Below, in pieces: positions 47,159 through 56,313 of a DNA stretch of 64,000 nt. Where the stretch lies: NCBI RefSeq assembly GCF_022759505.1, contig NZ_CP094289.1, positions 3,534,001 to 3,598,000 on the forward strand, written 5' to 3'. The stretch is from Georgenia sp. TF02-10. Its GTDB lineage: Bacteria; Actinomycetota; Actinomycetes; Actinomycetales; Actinomycetaceae. The first letter of the stretch is position 1; the number at the start of each line of letters is the position of its first letter. The notes under the pieces are model-generated. The model saw only the letters and a list, made by a program, of their open reading frames with translations. It did no database searches and was not told the origin of the DNA. Made by a program: the position numbers and the translations under genes.

Positions 47159-47188
47159 CTCTGCCCCCCGCGAACGCGGGGGGCAGAG
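47159..47188 (-). terminator. 13-bp hairpin after the sugar ABC transporter operon
   Basis: CTCTGCCCCCCGC-GAAC-GCGGGGGGCAGAG is a perfect 13-bp stem with a 4-nt loop, 24 bp beyond the chvE stop. It is the strongest hairpin of its kind noticed in the window. It lacks a T-run, which is common for actinobacterial terminators. The rest of 46998-47212 holds no gene. Confidence 0.75.
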
Positions 47189-47212
47189 CGGGTTGTCGCA
47201 GCCGAGACTCGC

Positions 47213-48337
47213 TTAGCTCGCGGCCTCGACGATCTCGAGGAGGTTCGGCACGTTGGCGTACGCCTCCGCTGCGTTCTCCTTGGTCACGATGACCGGGTCG
47301 AGCAGGTACGCCGGAACGACCTTCACACCGTTGTCGTACTGCTCGGTGTCGTTCACCTCGACCTCTTCACCCTGCTGGAGCTGCTCGATCATCTTGATGG
47401 TCTGCTCCACGAGGAGGGTGGTGTCCTTGTTGATCGTGGAGTACTGCTTGCCTTCCATGATCGACTTGACCGACTCGACCTCCGAGTCCTGACCGGTGAC
47501 GACCGGGATGGGCTTGCCCGACGCCTCCACGGAGGCGATGACCGCACGAGCGAGGGTGTCGTTCGGTGAGAGGATGCCGTCGAGCACCTTGTCGCTGTAG
47601 CTGCTGGTGAGCAGCGAGTCCATGCGGCTCTGCGCGTTCTCGGCCTCCCAGCCCTGCGTCGCCGTCTGCTGGATCTGGGTCTGGCCAGAGGCGACGACGA
47701 GGGTGCCGTCGTCGATCTTCGGCTGCAGCACGTCCATCGCCCCGTTGAAGAACACCGCGGAGTTGGCGTCGTCGGGTGAGCCGGAGAACAGCTCGATGTT
47801 GTACGGCGGCTCGTGGCCAGCTCGCTCTGCGAGCCCGTCGAGCAGGGCCTGGCCCTGCAGCTGGCCGACCTGGAAGTTGTCGAACGCGACGTAGTAGTCG
47901 ACGTTCTCGGTGTTCTCGATGAGGCGGTCGTAGGCGATGACCGTGACGCCCTGGTCGGCCGCCTGCTGAAGCTGGGTTCCGAGCTGCTTGCCATCCTTCG
48001 CTCCGATCACGACGACCTTTGCACCGTTCGTGATCATGGACGAGATCTGGTTCTGCTGCTCGGCGACGGTGTTGCTCGCCGGCGCGTACTGCACGTCTGG
48101 CTTGAACCCCGCCTCCTCCAGCCCCTCGGTGAACAGGTCCCCCGCCAGGACCCAGTTCTCACTGGTCTTGTCGGGCAGCGCGACGCCGATGGGCGCGCCG
48201 GCGTCGAAGCCCGCGGCGGGCTCCTCGCCACCGCCTGCGGCCGCCTCCCGACCGCCCGCCCTGTCGCCCGAGCAGCCGCCCAGCGCCAGGGCCGCGGCCG
48301 TGGCGGCGGCGGTCACCGCCAAAGCGATTCTCTTCAT
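47213..48337 (-). CDS. chvE: Sugar ABC transporter substrate-binding lipoprotein (ChvE-like)
   Basis: This is the extracytoplasmic sugar receptor of a CUT2-type ABC transporter. The 374-residue protein has a lipoprotein signal with Cys22 in LALGGCSG and a type I periplasmic-binding fold. Family features include GVALPDKTSENWVLAGD, ASNTVAEQQNQISSMI, VIAYDRLIENTENVDYYVAFDN and VTGQDSEVESVKSIMEGKQYSTI. It resembles ChvE/multiple monosaccharide-binding proteins, which take xylose, arabinose, galactose or glucose; the substrate here is inferred. It is last in the operon, after the ATPase and permease genes. Confidence 0.9.
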   Translation of the reverse strand: MKRIALAVTAAATAAALALGGCSGDRAGGREAAAGGGEEPAAGFDAGAPIGVALPDKTSENWVLAGDLFTEGLEEAGFKPDVQYAPASNTVAEQQNQISSMITNGAKVVVIGAKDGKQLGTQLQQAADQGVTVIAYDRLIENTENVDYYVAFDNFQVGQLQGQALLDGLAERAGHEPPYNIELFSGSPDDANSAVFFNGAMDVLQPKIDDGTLVVASGQTQIQQTATQGWEAENAQSRMDSLLTSSYSDKVLDGILSPNDTLARAVIASVEASGKPIPVVTGQDSEVESVKSIMEGKQYSTINKDTTLLVEQTIKMIEQLQQGEEVEVNDTEQYDNGVKVVPAYLLDPVIVTKENAAEAYANVPNLLEIVEAAS

Positions 48338-48379
48338 TGATCGATCACTTTCTCCTAGGTGCTGAGGCGCCGTCCCCGG

Positions 48380-49729
48380 TCACTTTCTGACCATGTCGCG
48401 GGGCTGCGACGACTCGTTGGTGCCGGACGTCGGAGCGACGGCCGGAGGTTCTTGCGGGCCGGTGGGCGGGCCGCCTCGCCGCTTGCGCGACCATAGGCCA
48501 AGGATCGACGGCCGACCCTGGGACTTGCTCCAGACATCCACTCCCACGGCCCCGAGCAGCACGAGACCCTTAATGATCTGGACCTGGTCGGCGCCGGCCC
48601 CGATGAGCTGGAGACCGTTGTTCAGGAACGCCATCACGAGGCCACCGATGATGGAGCCGATCACGGTGCCGATTCCGCCGGACACGGCGGCACCGCCGAT
48701 GAAGACCGCGGCGATCGCGTCGAGCTCCCACCCGTTTCCGTCCTGCGGCCCGGACGCCGTCGCACGGGCGACGTAGATCATTCCGGCGAGGGCCGCGAGC
48801 ACCGACATGTTCATCATCACGAAGAAGTCGACGCGGCGGTCCTTCACGCCGGAGAGCGTAGCCGCGAGACGGTTGCCGCCAACGGCATAGATGTGGCGTC
48901 CGAGCACCGTGCTCCGCGTGACGAAGGCGTAGATGACGACCAGCGCGACAAGGATGATCCCCGAGATCGGAAAGCTTGTGCCTGGACGTCCGGTCGCGAA
49001 CAGCCACGCGGCTGCGAGGATCGCGGCACACAGCAGCACGACCTTGACGAGGCTGACCCATGCGGGCGCGAGGTCCGCTCCCATGCGCTTCTGCACCCGT
49101 CGGAGGTGGAGCTCGTTGTACACGATCCAGGCGGCCCCGAGCAGCCCGAGCACCATGGTGGGCACGTTGAACGGCACCGGGACAGGAAGCTCTGGCAGGT
49201 ATCCGGCACCGATCGATCGGAACCCTTCGGGGACCGGGACGGTGGTCGACTGCCCGACGAACTGGTTCGCGCCTCGGAAGATCAGCATGCCCGCTAGCGT
49301 GACGATGAACGCCGGCACGCCGACGTAGGCGACCCAGAAACCTTGCCACGCGCCGATCAGCGCGCCGACGACGAGACCGAGCACGATGGCGAGCTGCCAG
49401 GGCAGGCCCCACTCGTCCATGGCTTTCGCCACGACGATGCCGGTGAACGCAGCCACCGAGCCCACCGAGAGGTCGATGTGCCCAGCGATGATCACCATCA
49501 CCATCCCGATCGCGAGGATGAGGATGTAGGAGTACTGGTTGACGACGTTGATCAGGTTCCCGGGGGAGAGGGTCAGCCCGTTGGTCAGGACCTGGAACAG
49601 CAGGATGATGACGATCAGGCTGCCGACGATGCCGAACTGCCTCAGCGTGGACTGGCCGCCGCCGAACATCTTCTTGATGTCGGAGAGGCGGCCGCTCCCC
49701 CGCGCGGGCGCGTCTTGTGCGGTACTCAT
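48380..49729 (-). CDS. mmsB: Sugar ABC transporter permease (GguB/MmsB-like)
   Basis: This 449-residue permease of the CUT2 (ribose/xylose type) family has about ten helices. Family segments are [69 protein letters not shown] and [20 protein letters not shown]. The C-terminal 30 residues are Pro/Gly/Ser-rich. The ATG at 49729 overlaps the ATPase stop (ATGA). It pairs with the ATPase and ChvE-like receptor to form one importer. Confidence 0.92.
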   Translation of the reverse strand: MSTAQDAPARGSGRLSDIKKMFGGGQSTLRQFGIVGSLIVIILLFQVLTNGLTLSPGNLINVVNQYSYILILAIGMVMVIIAGHIDLSVGSVAAFTGIVVAKAMDEWGLPWQLAIVLGLVVGALIGAWQGFWVAYVGVPAFIVTLAGMLIFRGANQFVGQSTTVPVPEGFRSIGAGYLPELPVPVPFNVPTMVLGLLGAAWIVYNELHLRRVQKRMGADLAPAWVSLVKVVLLCAAILAAAWLFATGRPGTSFPISGIILVALVVIYAFVTRSTVLGRHIYAVGGNRLAATLSGVKDRRVDFFVMMNMSVLAALAGMIYVARATASGPQDGNGWELDAIAAVFIGGAAVSGGIGTVIGSIIGGLVMAFLNNGLQLIGAGADQVQIIKGLVLLGAVGVDVWSKSQGRPSILGLWSRKRRGGPPTGPQEPPAVAPTSGTNESSQPRDMVRK

Positions 49730-51267
49730 ACCTGCACCTTCTTCTTCGCGGAGGTCATGCTGCGCATGAGAGTCTCCGGGGTGGCCTGGGATGCGGGGAT
49801 GCAGTCAGTGATCTGCCCCTCGAACATTGTGTAGATCCGGTCTGCGATGCCGAGGAGCTCGGGCAGCTCGCTCGAGATGACGATGACGCCCTTTCCCTGG
49901 GCGGCGAGGCTCTGGATAATCGTGTAGATCTCGTACTTCGCCCCGACGTCGATGCCTCGGGTGGGCTCGTCAAGGATGAGCAGGTCGGGGTCCGTGAACA
50001 TCCACTTGGCGAGCACGACCTTCTGCTGGTTGCCGCCCGAGAGCTTGGAGACTCCCGCCTCGACGCTCGGCGTCTTGATCCGCAGCTTCTTGCGATAGTC
50101 CTCGGCGATGCCGTGCTCGCGCGAGTCGTCGACGCGACCGAACGTCACGATCTTCGACAGCTTCGCCGAGACGATGGACCGCTTGATGCTGTCAAGCAGG
50201 TTCAGGCCGAGCTGCTTGCGGTCCTCGCTCACGTAGGCGAGGCCGTGGTCGATCGCCGACTGGACGTCTTTCAGCACGACCTCCTCGCCGTCCTTGACGA
50301 TGGTGCCCGAGAGGTACGTGCCGTAGGAGCGGCCGAAGATGCTCATCGCGAGCTCCGTGCGGCCGGCGCCCATGAGTCCGGCGATGCCGACGATCTCACC
50401 GCGTCTGACGTTGAGGTTCGCCCCCTTGACCACGAGGCGCTCAGTCACCTGAGGATGCTGGATGGTCCAGTCCTTGACCTCGAAGAAGACCTCGCCGATA
50501 CGGGGCGTCCGGTCGGGGTATCGGCTCTCGAGCGAGCGCCCCACCATGCCCCGGATTATCCGGTCTTCGTCGACGTCACCGCGACGGACGTCGAGGGTCT
50601 CGATCACGCGGCCGTCTCGCATGATGGTGATGGCGTCGGCGATCTGCTGGAGCTCGTTCAGCTTGTGCGAGATCATGATCGAGGCGATGCCACGCGCCTT
50701 GAGGCCCCGGATGAGGTCGAGCAGGTGCTGCGAGTCGTCCTCGTTGAGGGCGGCGGTGGGCTCGTCGAGGATCAGGAGCTTGACGTCCTTGTTGAGCGCC
50801 TTGGCGATCTCGACCAGCTGCTGCTTGCCCACCCCGATGTGCTTGATGAGGCGGTCCGGGTCTTCGTCGAGCCCGACCCGCGCGAGCAGGTCGACCGCCC
50901 GGGCACGGGCGGCGCGCCAGTCGATCCGCCCGCCGCGTTCGACCTCATTGCCGAGGAAGATGTTCTCGGTGATCGAGAGCTCGGGGATGAGCGCGAGCTC
51001 CTGGTGGATGATCGCTATGCCCGCCGCCTCGCTGGACCGGATGTCCTTGAACCGCACCGGCTCCCCGCGGAAGATGATCTCGCCGCGGTAGCTGCCGTAC
51101 GGGTACACCCCGGAGAGGATCTTCATCAGGGTGGACTTGCCGGCTCCGTTCTCGCCGCAGATGGCGTGGATCTCGTCGGGCTCGACGGTGAGCGAGACGT
51201 CCGACAGGGCGACCACCCCGGGGAACTCCTTGGTGATCGACCTCATCTCCAGAATGGGTGCTGCCAC
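49726..51267 (-). CDS. mmsA: Sugar ABC transporter ATP-binding protein (GguA/MmsA-like)
   Basis: This 513-residue protein has two fused ABC ATPase domains, as usual for CUT2 importers. The first has Walker [10 protein letters not shown] near residue 39, a degenerate signature ([15 protein letters not shown]) and Walker [12 protein letters not shown]. The second has a degenerate Walker A (GLMGAGRTE), signature [14 protein letters not shown] and Walker [13 protein letters not shown]. The GTG at 51267 has a GGGAGAG site. A LacI-type operator lies 40 bp upstream. Codons in this cassette look less GC-extreme than those of neighbouring genes. Confidence 0.93.
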   Translation of the reverse strand: MAAPILEMRSITKEFPGVVALSDVSLTVEPDEIHAICGENGAGKSTLMKILSGVYPYGSYRGEIIFRGEPVRFKDIRSSEAAGIAIIHQELALIPELSITENIFLGNEVERGGRIDWRAARARAVDLLARVGLDEDPDRLIKHIGVGKQQLVEIAKALNKDVKLLILDEPTAALNEDDSQHLLDLIRGLKARGIASIMISHKLNELQQIADAITIMRDGRVIETLDVRRGDVDEDRIIRGMVGRSLESRYPDRTPRIGEVFFEVKDWTIQHPQVTERLVVKGANLNVRRGEIVGIAGLMGAGRTELAMSIFGRSYGTYLSGTIVKDGEEVVLKDVQSAIDHGLAYVSEDRKQLGLNLLDSIKRSIVSAKLSKIVTFGRVDDSREHGIAEDYRKKLRIKTPSVEAGVSKLSGGNQQKVVLAKWMFTDPDLLILDEPTRGIDVGAKYEIYTIIQSLAAQGKGVIVISSELPELLGIADRIYTMFEGQITDCIPASQATPETLMRSMTSAKKKVQV

Positions 51268-51306
51268 CGCGTCACTCTCCCTTCGTCGCGAGACCCATGA
51301 GCAGGC

Positions 51307-51322
51307 GTGTGACCGTTCACAT
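51307..51322. promoter_or_regulatory. LacI-type operator upstream of the ABC transporter genes
   Basis: GTGTGACCGTTCACAT has TGTGA/TCACA arms with a 4-bp centre. It lies in the 101-bp gap between lacI and the ATPase gene and matches the core of two sites upstream of lacI, so it probably binds the same protein. Confidence 0.65.
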
Positions 51323-51368
51323 CTGGACCATCGTCCAACCGGGTCTGTGATCTGTCAACCTGCCCTCG

Positions 51369-52409
51369 TCAACCCGTTGCAGCGGCGCTCCGGCCCGACG
51401 CGGGACCGGTCGAGTCGCGTACCACGAGCTCCGGCACGATCGGTTCGGGGTCCAGCTGCGGGTCGCCGCGGGTCGCCGCCAGGAGCAGGGCCACAGCGCG
51501 CCGCCCGACCTCACGGAAGTCCTGGTGCATCGTGGTGAGCGGCGGCGCGACATGCGCCGCGAGCGGAATGTCGTCGAAGCCCACGACGCTGACCTCGCCG
51601 GGCACGTCCACTGCTTCGTCGCGCAGAGCGTGCATCAGTCCGATCGCCATATCGTCGCTCGCGGCGAAGACAGCCGTGAAGTCTCGGGTCCGCACCAGCT
51701 CCCGTCCCGCGAAGTACCCGAAGTCAGCCGACCAGTCGCCGAGGATCGGCGCATGCGTGCGCAGGTCTGCGTCCGACACCGCGTCAAGGAAGCCGCGCAT
51801 CCGCGCCTCGGCCTCGATCCAGTCCTGCGGCCCGGCCAGATGGACGATGTCGCGGTGACCGAGCTTGATCAGGTACTCGGTGGCGAGGCGCGCCCCGGCG
51901 ACCTGGTCGGGGGCGAGGCCCCGGTGCTCGGGGCCCCCGCCGGACTCCAGGCTGACGTACGGCACACCTAGCGCCATCCCGGCGAGCACATCGAAGACGC
52001 GCACCTGCCGCGCGATCACGATGAGGCCGTCCACCGATTGCTGCACCAGATGTTCGAGGGCGTCGGCGATCGCCTCTGATGTCTGCCCGCGGAGTTCCGC
52101 GGTGTTCACCGAGTATCCGGCTTCCCGGGCGGCAGCCTCGATGGCGGCGATCACCCGAGCTGGCCCAGACTCGGCCGGCGTTGCGGCCAGGACGCCGATC
52201 GTGTTCGACCGGCTGGTGACCAGGGCCCGCGCGGCCCGGTTCGGCCGGTACTGCAGCGCCTCGATCGCATCGAGAACTCGGCTCTTGGTCTCGTCGCGAA
52301 TGCTGGGATGGTCGTTGAGGACCCGAGATACCGTCTGGTGAGAGACCTGCGCAAGGCGTGCGACATCGCGGATGCTGGGCGCTCGCCCCCGGTGCGGCTC
52401 CGGGCTCAC
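51369..52409 (-). CDS. LacI-family repressor of the sugar transporter
   Basis: This 346-residue regulator has the LacI helix-turn-helix near residues 10-35 (SIRDVARLAQVSHQTVSRVLN) with the hinge helix YRPNRAARALVT, followed by a periplasmic-binding-type sensor domain (for example DGLIVIARQ, GHRDIVHLAG, VVGFDDIPLAAHVAPPLTT). It is transcribed just ahead of, and in the same direction as, the ABC transporter genes. Matching palindromes precede both, so it is predicted to control itself and the transporter. The start is a GTG at 52409. Confidence 0.92.
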   Translation of the reverse strand: MSPEPHRGRAPSIRDVARLAQVSHQTVSRVLNDHPSIRDETKSRVLDAIEALQYRPNRAARALVTSRSNTIGVLAATPAESGPARVIAAIEAAAREAGYSVNTAELRGQTSEAIADALEHLVQQSVDGLIVIARQVRVFDVLAGMALGVPYVSLESGGGPEHRGLAPDQVAGARLATEYLIKLGHRDIVHLAGPQDWIEAEARMRGFLDAVSDADLRTHAPILGDWSADFGYFAGRELVRTRDFTAVFAASDDMAIGLMHALRDEAVDVPGEVSVVGFDDIPLAAHVAPPLTTMHQDFREVGRRAVALLLAATRGDPQLDPEPIVPELVVRDSTGPASGRSAAATG

Positions 52410-52424
52410 TGAACTACCTGACGT

Positions 52425-52444
52425 CGATGTGCACGGTCACATCG
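52425..52444. promoter_or_regulatory. LacI-type operator 1 upstream of lacI
   Basis: CGATGTGCACGGTCACATCG has perfect 7-bp outer arms (CGATGTG and CACATCG). It ends 16 bp from the lacI start, where binding would block its transcription or early elongation. Confidence 0.65.
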
Positions 52445-52483
52445 ATTATGCACGCGTCGGGCGGCCGGCCGGCACGAGCCCTC

Positions 52484-52500
52484 GATGTGACAGTCACATC
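52484..52500. promoter_or_regulatory. LacI-type operator 2 upstream of lacI
   Basis: GATGTGACAGTCACATC is a perfect 17-bp palindrome with one central base. It lies about 75 bp upstream of the lacI start and shares the GATGTGAC/GTCACATC form with the nearer sites. The two lacI-side sites are 58 bp apart centre to centre. Confidence 0.75.
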
Positions 52501-52832
52501 AAGGAGCGGAACGGTCGACAAGGCACCGAACATCACCGATGGGTGGAGGCGTGGGTGACGGAGTCGTCGGTCGCGGCCCGGGGGTGGTCCTGGGCCGGGC
52601 CGTCGCTCATCGGTGCGGGGTGCGATGCGGCTGGAGCCGCCGAGTGGCACGCACCGAGATCTGGGCGGCGCCGAAACCACGCCGGCGCTTTCCGGGCCGA
52701 TGGCTGGCAGCGCAGCGCGTCCACTCACCCGCTCGGCTCGTTGCGTGCCGCGGAACGACGCAGGCCCGGCCGGTCGGCCGGGCCTGGTGGTCACGTGCCC
52801 GTCGAGCGGGCGGTGTCACGTCTCGCTGCGCG
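52501..52832. other. Intergenic region between lacI and the bS22 gene
   Basis: About 330 bp between the upstream region of lacI and the 3' end of the bS22 gene. Open frames occur on both strands but none has a ribosome site, recognisable motifs or good codon use. Nothing further is supported. Confidence 0.5.
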
Positions 52833-52931
52833 TCACTTCTTGTTGCGACGCTGGTGGCGCGTGCGGCGCAGCAGCTTGCGGTGCTTCTTCTTGGACATGC
52901 GCTTGCGGCGCTTCTTGATGACGGAACCCAT
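52833..52931 (-). CDS. Small ribosomal subunit protein bS22 (AURKAIP1/COX24 domain)
   Basis: This 32-residue, extremely basic protein begins [20 protein letters not shown] and ends RRNKK. It matches the actinobacterial AURKAIP1/COX24-domain protein described as ribosomal protein bS22, which sits deep in the small subunit near the decoding centre. It is too short for ordinary gene calling. A GGAAGG site lies 6 nt before the ATG at 52931. It lies 261 bp after the BldC-like gene on the same strand, a pairing common in actinobacteria. Confidence 0.92.
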   Translation of the reverse strand: MGSVIKKRRKRMSKKKHRKLLRRTRHQRRNKK

Positions 52932-53117
52932 CGGGGACCTTCCAGGTGAGGATCACGGACGCCGGTCGCGGCCAGGCGTCCCGGAACGGGGCCGAGTCTA
53001 CCGGTTCCGCGGTCCTCCCCCCACCGGCCGTGGCGGTGCCTGCCCCCGCGCCCGGGCTGCCGGGGGCCGTCGCGTCGGGCTGCCCGGCGTCGACGGCCCG
53101 GGCTCCCGAGCGCCGCC

Positions 53118-53163
53118 GGCGCGGGCGACTGGGCGCCGTCGGCGCGGGCGACTGGGCGCCGTC
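53118..53163. repeat. Perfect tandem duplication of 23 bp
   Basis: ggcgcgggcgactgggcgcc plus gtc occurs twice head to tail (53118-53140 and 53141-53163) in the gap between bS22 and the BldC-like gene. The gap 52932-53192 holds no gene. Confidence 0.85.
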
Positions 53164-53192
53164 GGCCAGGATCCCCGAGAGCCGTCGCCCGG

Positions 53193-53411
53193 CTACCGGG
53201 CGCCGTCGGCGCGGTCCTGGTCCCAGTCCCCCAGGCCCTTGGCGATGATGTCCTCGACGGCGGCCTGCGGTACCCGGAACGACCGGCCCATCCGCACCGC
53301 CGGCAGGTCCCCGGCGTGCACCATCCGGTACACGGTCATCTTGGACAGCCGCATGAGCTCGGCGACCTCGGCGACGGTAAGGAACTTCGGCGCTCCCATC
53401 TGGTCGGCCAT
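53193..53411 (-). CDS. BldC-like MerR-type DNA-binding protein
   Basis: This 72-residue protein is a stand-alone winged helix-turn-helix of the excisionase/MerR class: KFLTVAEVAELMRLSKMTVYRMVHAG, then DLPAVRMGRSFRVPQAAVEDII. It matches the BldC developmental regulator family of actinobacteria, which binds DNA cooperatively on direct repeats. The ATG at 53411 is chosen at the conserved N-terminus. A TATATT hexamer lies about 49 bp upstream on its strand (53460-53465). Its target genes are not evident from this window. Confidence 0.9.
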   Translation of the reverse strand: MADQMGAPKFLTVAEVAELMRLSKMTVYRMVHAGDLPAVRMGRSFRVPQAAVEDIIAKGLGDWDQDRADGAR

Positions 53412-53574
53412 GTCCACCCGTTCTCGTCGTCGGCCGCGGCGGCGGCGCTGTTCCCAGGCAATATAGGGCCAAGGACGGTGCGGCGGAAACAGGGGCCGCC
53501 GCCGGGCTCCCGGTCGCGCCGGCCGCACCGGCCGCCCATCCCCGTCGCGCCGCGCGGCTGCCGGCCGCCCCGGG

Positions 53575-54756
53575 TCAGCTGGTGACCGGATCCAGCCCGT
53601 GCCAGGGGAAGACGGCCTGCCGGGTGGCCATGATGGCGCGGTCGACGGCGTCGTCGGGGTTGTAGCCAGCCGCGAACGGCACCAGGCGACCGTCCCGGCC
53701 GTCCGTCATCGTGGCCGGGGCGGTGACGTCGGCCAGGTCGTGCACCCGCCGGCGCCACTCCTCCGGCAGGGCGGTGCCCGGGTCCAGGGGGTGCCCCGCG
53801 ACGACGGCGGCGAGGTGGCTCCACGCCCGCGGCACCACCCCCACCACCTCGTACCCCCCGCCCCCGGTGGCGAGCCAGCGGCCGTGGGCGTGCTGCTCGG
53901 CGAGGTCGGCCATCAGCAGCGCGGCAGCCCGCTGGGCGTCGACGGAGACGTCGAGCTCGGCGAGCGGGTCGGCGCCGTGGCAGTCGCAGCCGTGCTGGGT
54001 GACCAGCACGTCCGGGGCGTGCTCGCGCACGAGCGGCTCGGCTACCGCCTCCACCGCGCGCAGCCACCCGGCGTCCTGGGTGCCGGGCGGCAGCGCCACG
54101 TTGGCGGCGAAGCCGCGGGCCGTGGCCGGGCCGACGTCCTGGGCGTACCCGGTGCCCGGGAACAGCGAGCCGGGGTGCTGGTGCACCGAGAGGGTCAGCA
54201 CCCGCGGGTCGTCCCAGAACGCGCGCTCGACGCCGTCGCCGTGGTGGGCGTCGAGGTCCACGTAGGCGACCCGGCCGGCGCCGTGGTCGAGCAGCCAGGC
54301 GATCGCGACGGCGACGTCGTTGTAGACGCAGAAGCCCGAGGCCCGCCGGGCCATGGCGTGGTGCATGCCGCCGGCCAGGCTCACCGCCCGCCGCGCGGTC
54401 CCGGTCCACACCGCCTCGGCGGCCGCCACGGTGGACCCGACGATCCGGGCCGAGGCGGTGTGCACCTGGCCGAAGACCGGGGTGTCGGCGTCGCCCAGGC
54501 CGAAGCCCACCGGCGCGGCGCCGTCGGCCTCGGCGGCCCGGACGGCGGCGACGTACTCCGCCTCGTGCACCCGGAGCAGCTCGCTGTCCGGCGCCACCGG
54601 GGCCGGGGCGACGACGAGACCGGGCCAGGCCAGGACGCCGAGGTCGGCGAGCAGGTCGTGGGTGAGCAGGAGCCGGACCGGCGCCATCGGGTGGCCGACG
54701 CCGAAGTCGTAGCTGACCAGGTCGTCGGACCAGACCAGCAGGGCGTCCGCGGGCAT
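53575..54756 (-). CDS. acuC: AcuC-like deacetylase (histone deacetylase superfamily)
   Basis: This 393-residue zinc hydrolase is predicted to remove acetyl groups from protein lysines, in AcuC's case from acetyl-CoA synthetase. Active-site elements are ARRASGFCVYNDVAVAI, the metal ligands in VAYVDLDAHHGDGVERAF, and VTQHGCDCHGADPLAELDVS with the second Asp. The catalytic Tyr region is in TGGGGYEVVGVVPRAW. The ATG at 54756 lies 5 nt after TACGGT on its strand. It is divergent from trkH. Confidence 0.88.
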   Translation of the reverse strand: MPADALLVWSDDLVSYDFGVGHPMAPVRLLLTHDLLADLGVLAWPGLVVAPAPVAPDSELLRVHEAEYVAAVRAAEADGAAPVGFGLGDADTPVFGQVHTASARIVGSTVAAAEAVWTGTARRAVSLAGGMHHAMARRASGFCVYNDVAVAIAWLLDHGAGRVAYVDLDAHHGDGVERAFWDDPRVLTLSVHQHPGSLFPGTGYAQDVGPATARGFAANVALPPGTQDAGWLRAVEAVAEPLVREHAPDVLVTQHGCDCHGADPLAELDVSVDAQRAAALLMADLAEQHAHGRWLATGGGGYEVVGVVPRAWSHLAAVVAGHPLDPGTALPEEWRRRVHDLADVTAPATMTDGRDGRLVPFAAGYNPDDAVDRAIMATRQAVFPWHGLDPVTS

Positions 54757-54841
54757 GCCTCACCGTAGCGGTCCCGCTGTGCCAAGGTTGGTCCGGCCCG
54801 GCAGACCGCCGGGCCGCGTCGCGGGGAGGAGGATGGCTGGG

Positions 54842-56206
54842 ATGCCTGGCGTGCTCACCGCCGTCCGCAACTGGGTGGACCACATCGCCCGCACCTCCCC
54901 CGCCCGGCTCGCCCTGCTCGTCTTCGCCGCGATCATCGTCGTCGTCACCGCGCTGCTGTCGCTGCCCGCGGCCACCGTCTCCGGCGAGCGGGCCCCGTTC
55001 GTCGACGCCCTCTTCACCGCCACCTCCGCCGTCTGCGTGACCGGGCTGGTCACCGTGGACACGGCGACGTACTGGTCCGGCTTCGGCCAGGCGGTCATCG
55101 CCGTCGGTATCCAGGTGGGCGGGCTGGGCGTGATGACCCTCGCCTCCATCCTCGGCCTGGCCGTCTCCCGCCGGATCGGCCTGACCCAGCGGATGCTGAC
55201 CGCCTCGGAGACCAAGACCGCCCGCCTGGGCGAGGTCGGCTCCCTCATCCGGGCCGTGGTCATCACCTCCCTGACCGTGGAGGCCGCGCTCACCCTGGTG
55301 CTCTTCCCCCGGTTCCTGTCCATCGTCGACGGCGCGCCGGCGGCGGCCTGGCACGCCCTGTTCATGGCGCTGAGCATCTTCAACAACGCCGGCTTCGTCA
55401 TCCTCGAGGGCGGCCTGACCCCCTACGTCGGCGACTGGTGGCTGGGCCTGCCGATCGTCGTCGGGACGTTCGTGGGGGCCATCGGGTTCCCCGTCATCCT
55501 CAACGTCGCCGCCCGCTGGCGGACGCCGCGCCGGTGGAGCCTGCACGCCAAGCTCACCCTCGCCACCTCGGCGCTGCTCACCGTGGGCGCCACCCTGGCC
55601 ATCGGCGCGGCGGAGTGGACCAACCCGGGCACGTTCGGCCCGCTGCGGCTGGACGAGAAGATCCTCGCCGCCCTGGTGCACGGCACCACGCCGCGCTCCT
55701 CGGGGCTGGCCACCGTCGACGTCGGGGAGATGCGCGAGGCGACGTGGTTCCTCGGGGACGCGCTGATGTTCGTCGGCGGCGGCAGCGCGTCGACGGCGGG
55801 CGGCATCAAGGTCACCTCCCTCGCCGTGCTGGTGCTCGCGATCGTGGCGGAGGCCCGCGGGGACCGGGACATCGAGGCCTTCGGCCGGCGCGTCGGGTCC
55901 TCCACGGTGCGGCTGGCGGTGTCGGTGGCGTTCATCGGCGCCACGCTGGTCGGGGTATCCACCCTCGTCCTGCTGATGATCACCGACCTGCACCTCGACG
56001 TCATCCTCTTCGAGGTCATCTCCGCCTTCGCCACCTGCGGGCTGAGCACCGGGATCACCCCGGACCTGCCCGACGCCGCCAAGTACGTCCTCGTCGGGCT
56101 GATGTACGCCGGCCGGACCGGCACCATGACGGTGGCCGCGGCGCTCGCGCTGCGGCACCGGCGGCGGGTGATCCGCATGCCCAACGAGCGGCCGATCATC
56201 GGCTGA
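54842..56206 (+). CDS. trkH: Potassium transporter membrane subunit TrkH
   Basis: This 454-residue protein is the potassium-conducting subunit of a Trk/Ktr-type uptake system. The four pore loops with their filter glycines are TSAVCVTGLVT, NNAGFVILEGG, PRSSGLATVD and FATCGLSTGI. About ten helices surround them. The ATG at 54842 is chosen because AGGAGG lies 9 nt upstream; the ATG at 54833 abuts that site with no spacing. TrkA follows after 107 bp. The system drives potassium uptake using the membrane potential. Confidence 0.93.
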   Translation: MPGVLTAVRNWVDHIARTSPARLALLVFAAIIVVVTALLSLPAATVSGERAPFVDALFTATSAVCVTGLVTVDTATYWSGFGQAVIAVGIQVGGLGVMTLASILGLAVSRRIGLTQRMLTASETKTARLGEVGSLIRAVVITSLTVEAALTLVLFPRFLSIVDGAPAAAWHALFMALSIFNNAGFVILEGGLTPYVGDWWLGLPIVVGTFVGAIGFPVILNVAARWRTPRRWSLHAKLTLATSALLTVGATLAIGAAEWTNPGTFGPLRLDEKILAALVHGTTPRSSGLATVDVGEMREATWFLGDALMFVGGGSASTAGGIKVTSLAVLVLAIVAEARGDRDIEAFGRRVGSSTVRLAVSVAFIGATLVGVSTLVLLMITDLHLDVILFEVISAFATCGLSTGITPDLPDAAKYVLVGLMYAGRTGTMTVAAALALRHRRRVIRMPNERPIIG

Positions 56207-56313
56207 CCCCCCGGCGGCCAGGCGGCCCCGGTGGCCGGCAACCCCGGCGGCCAGGCAGCCCCCACCGCCCCCGCGAGCAGAACCGACCCGCACCGACCGG
56301 CGAAGGAGATCAG

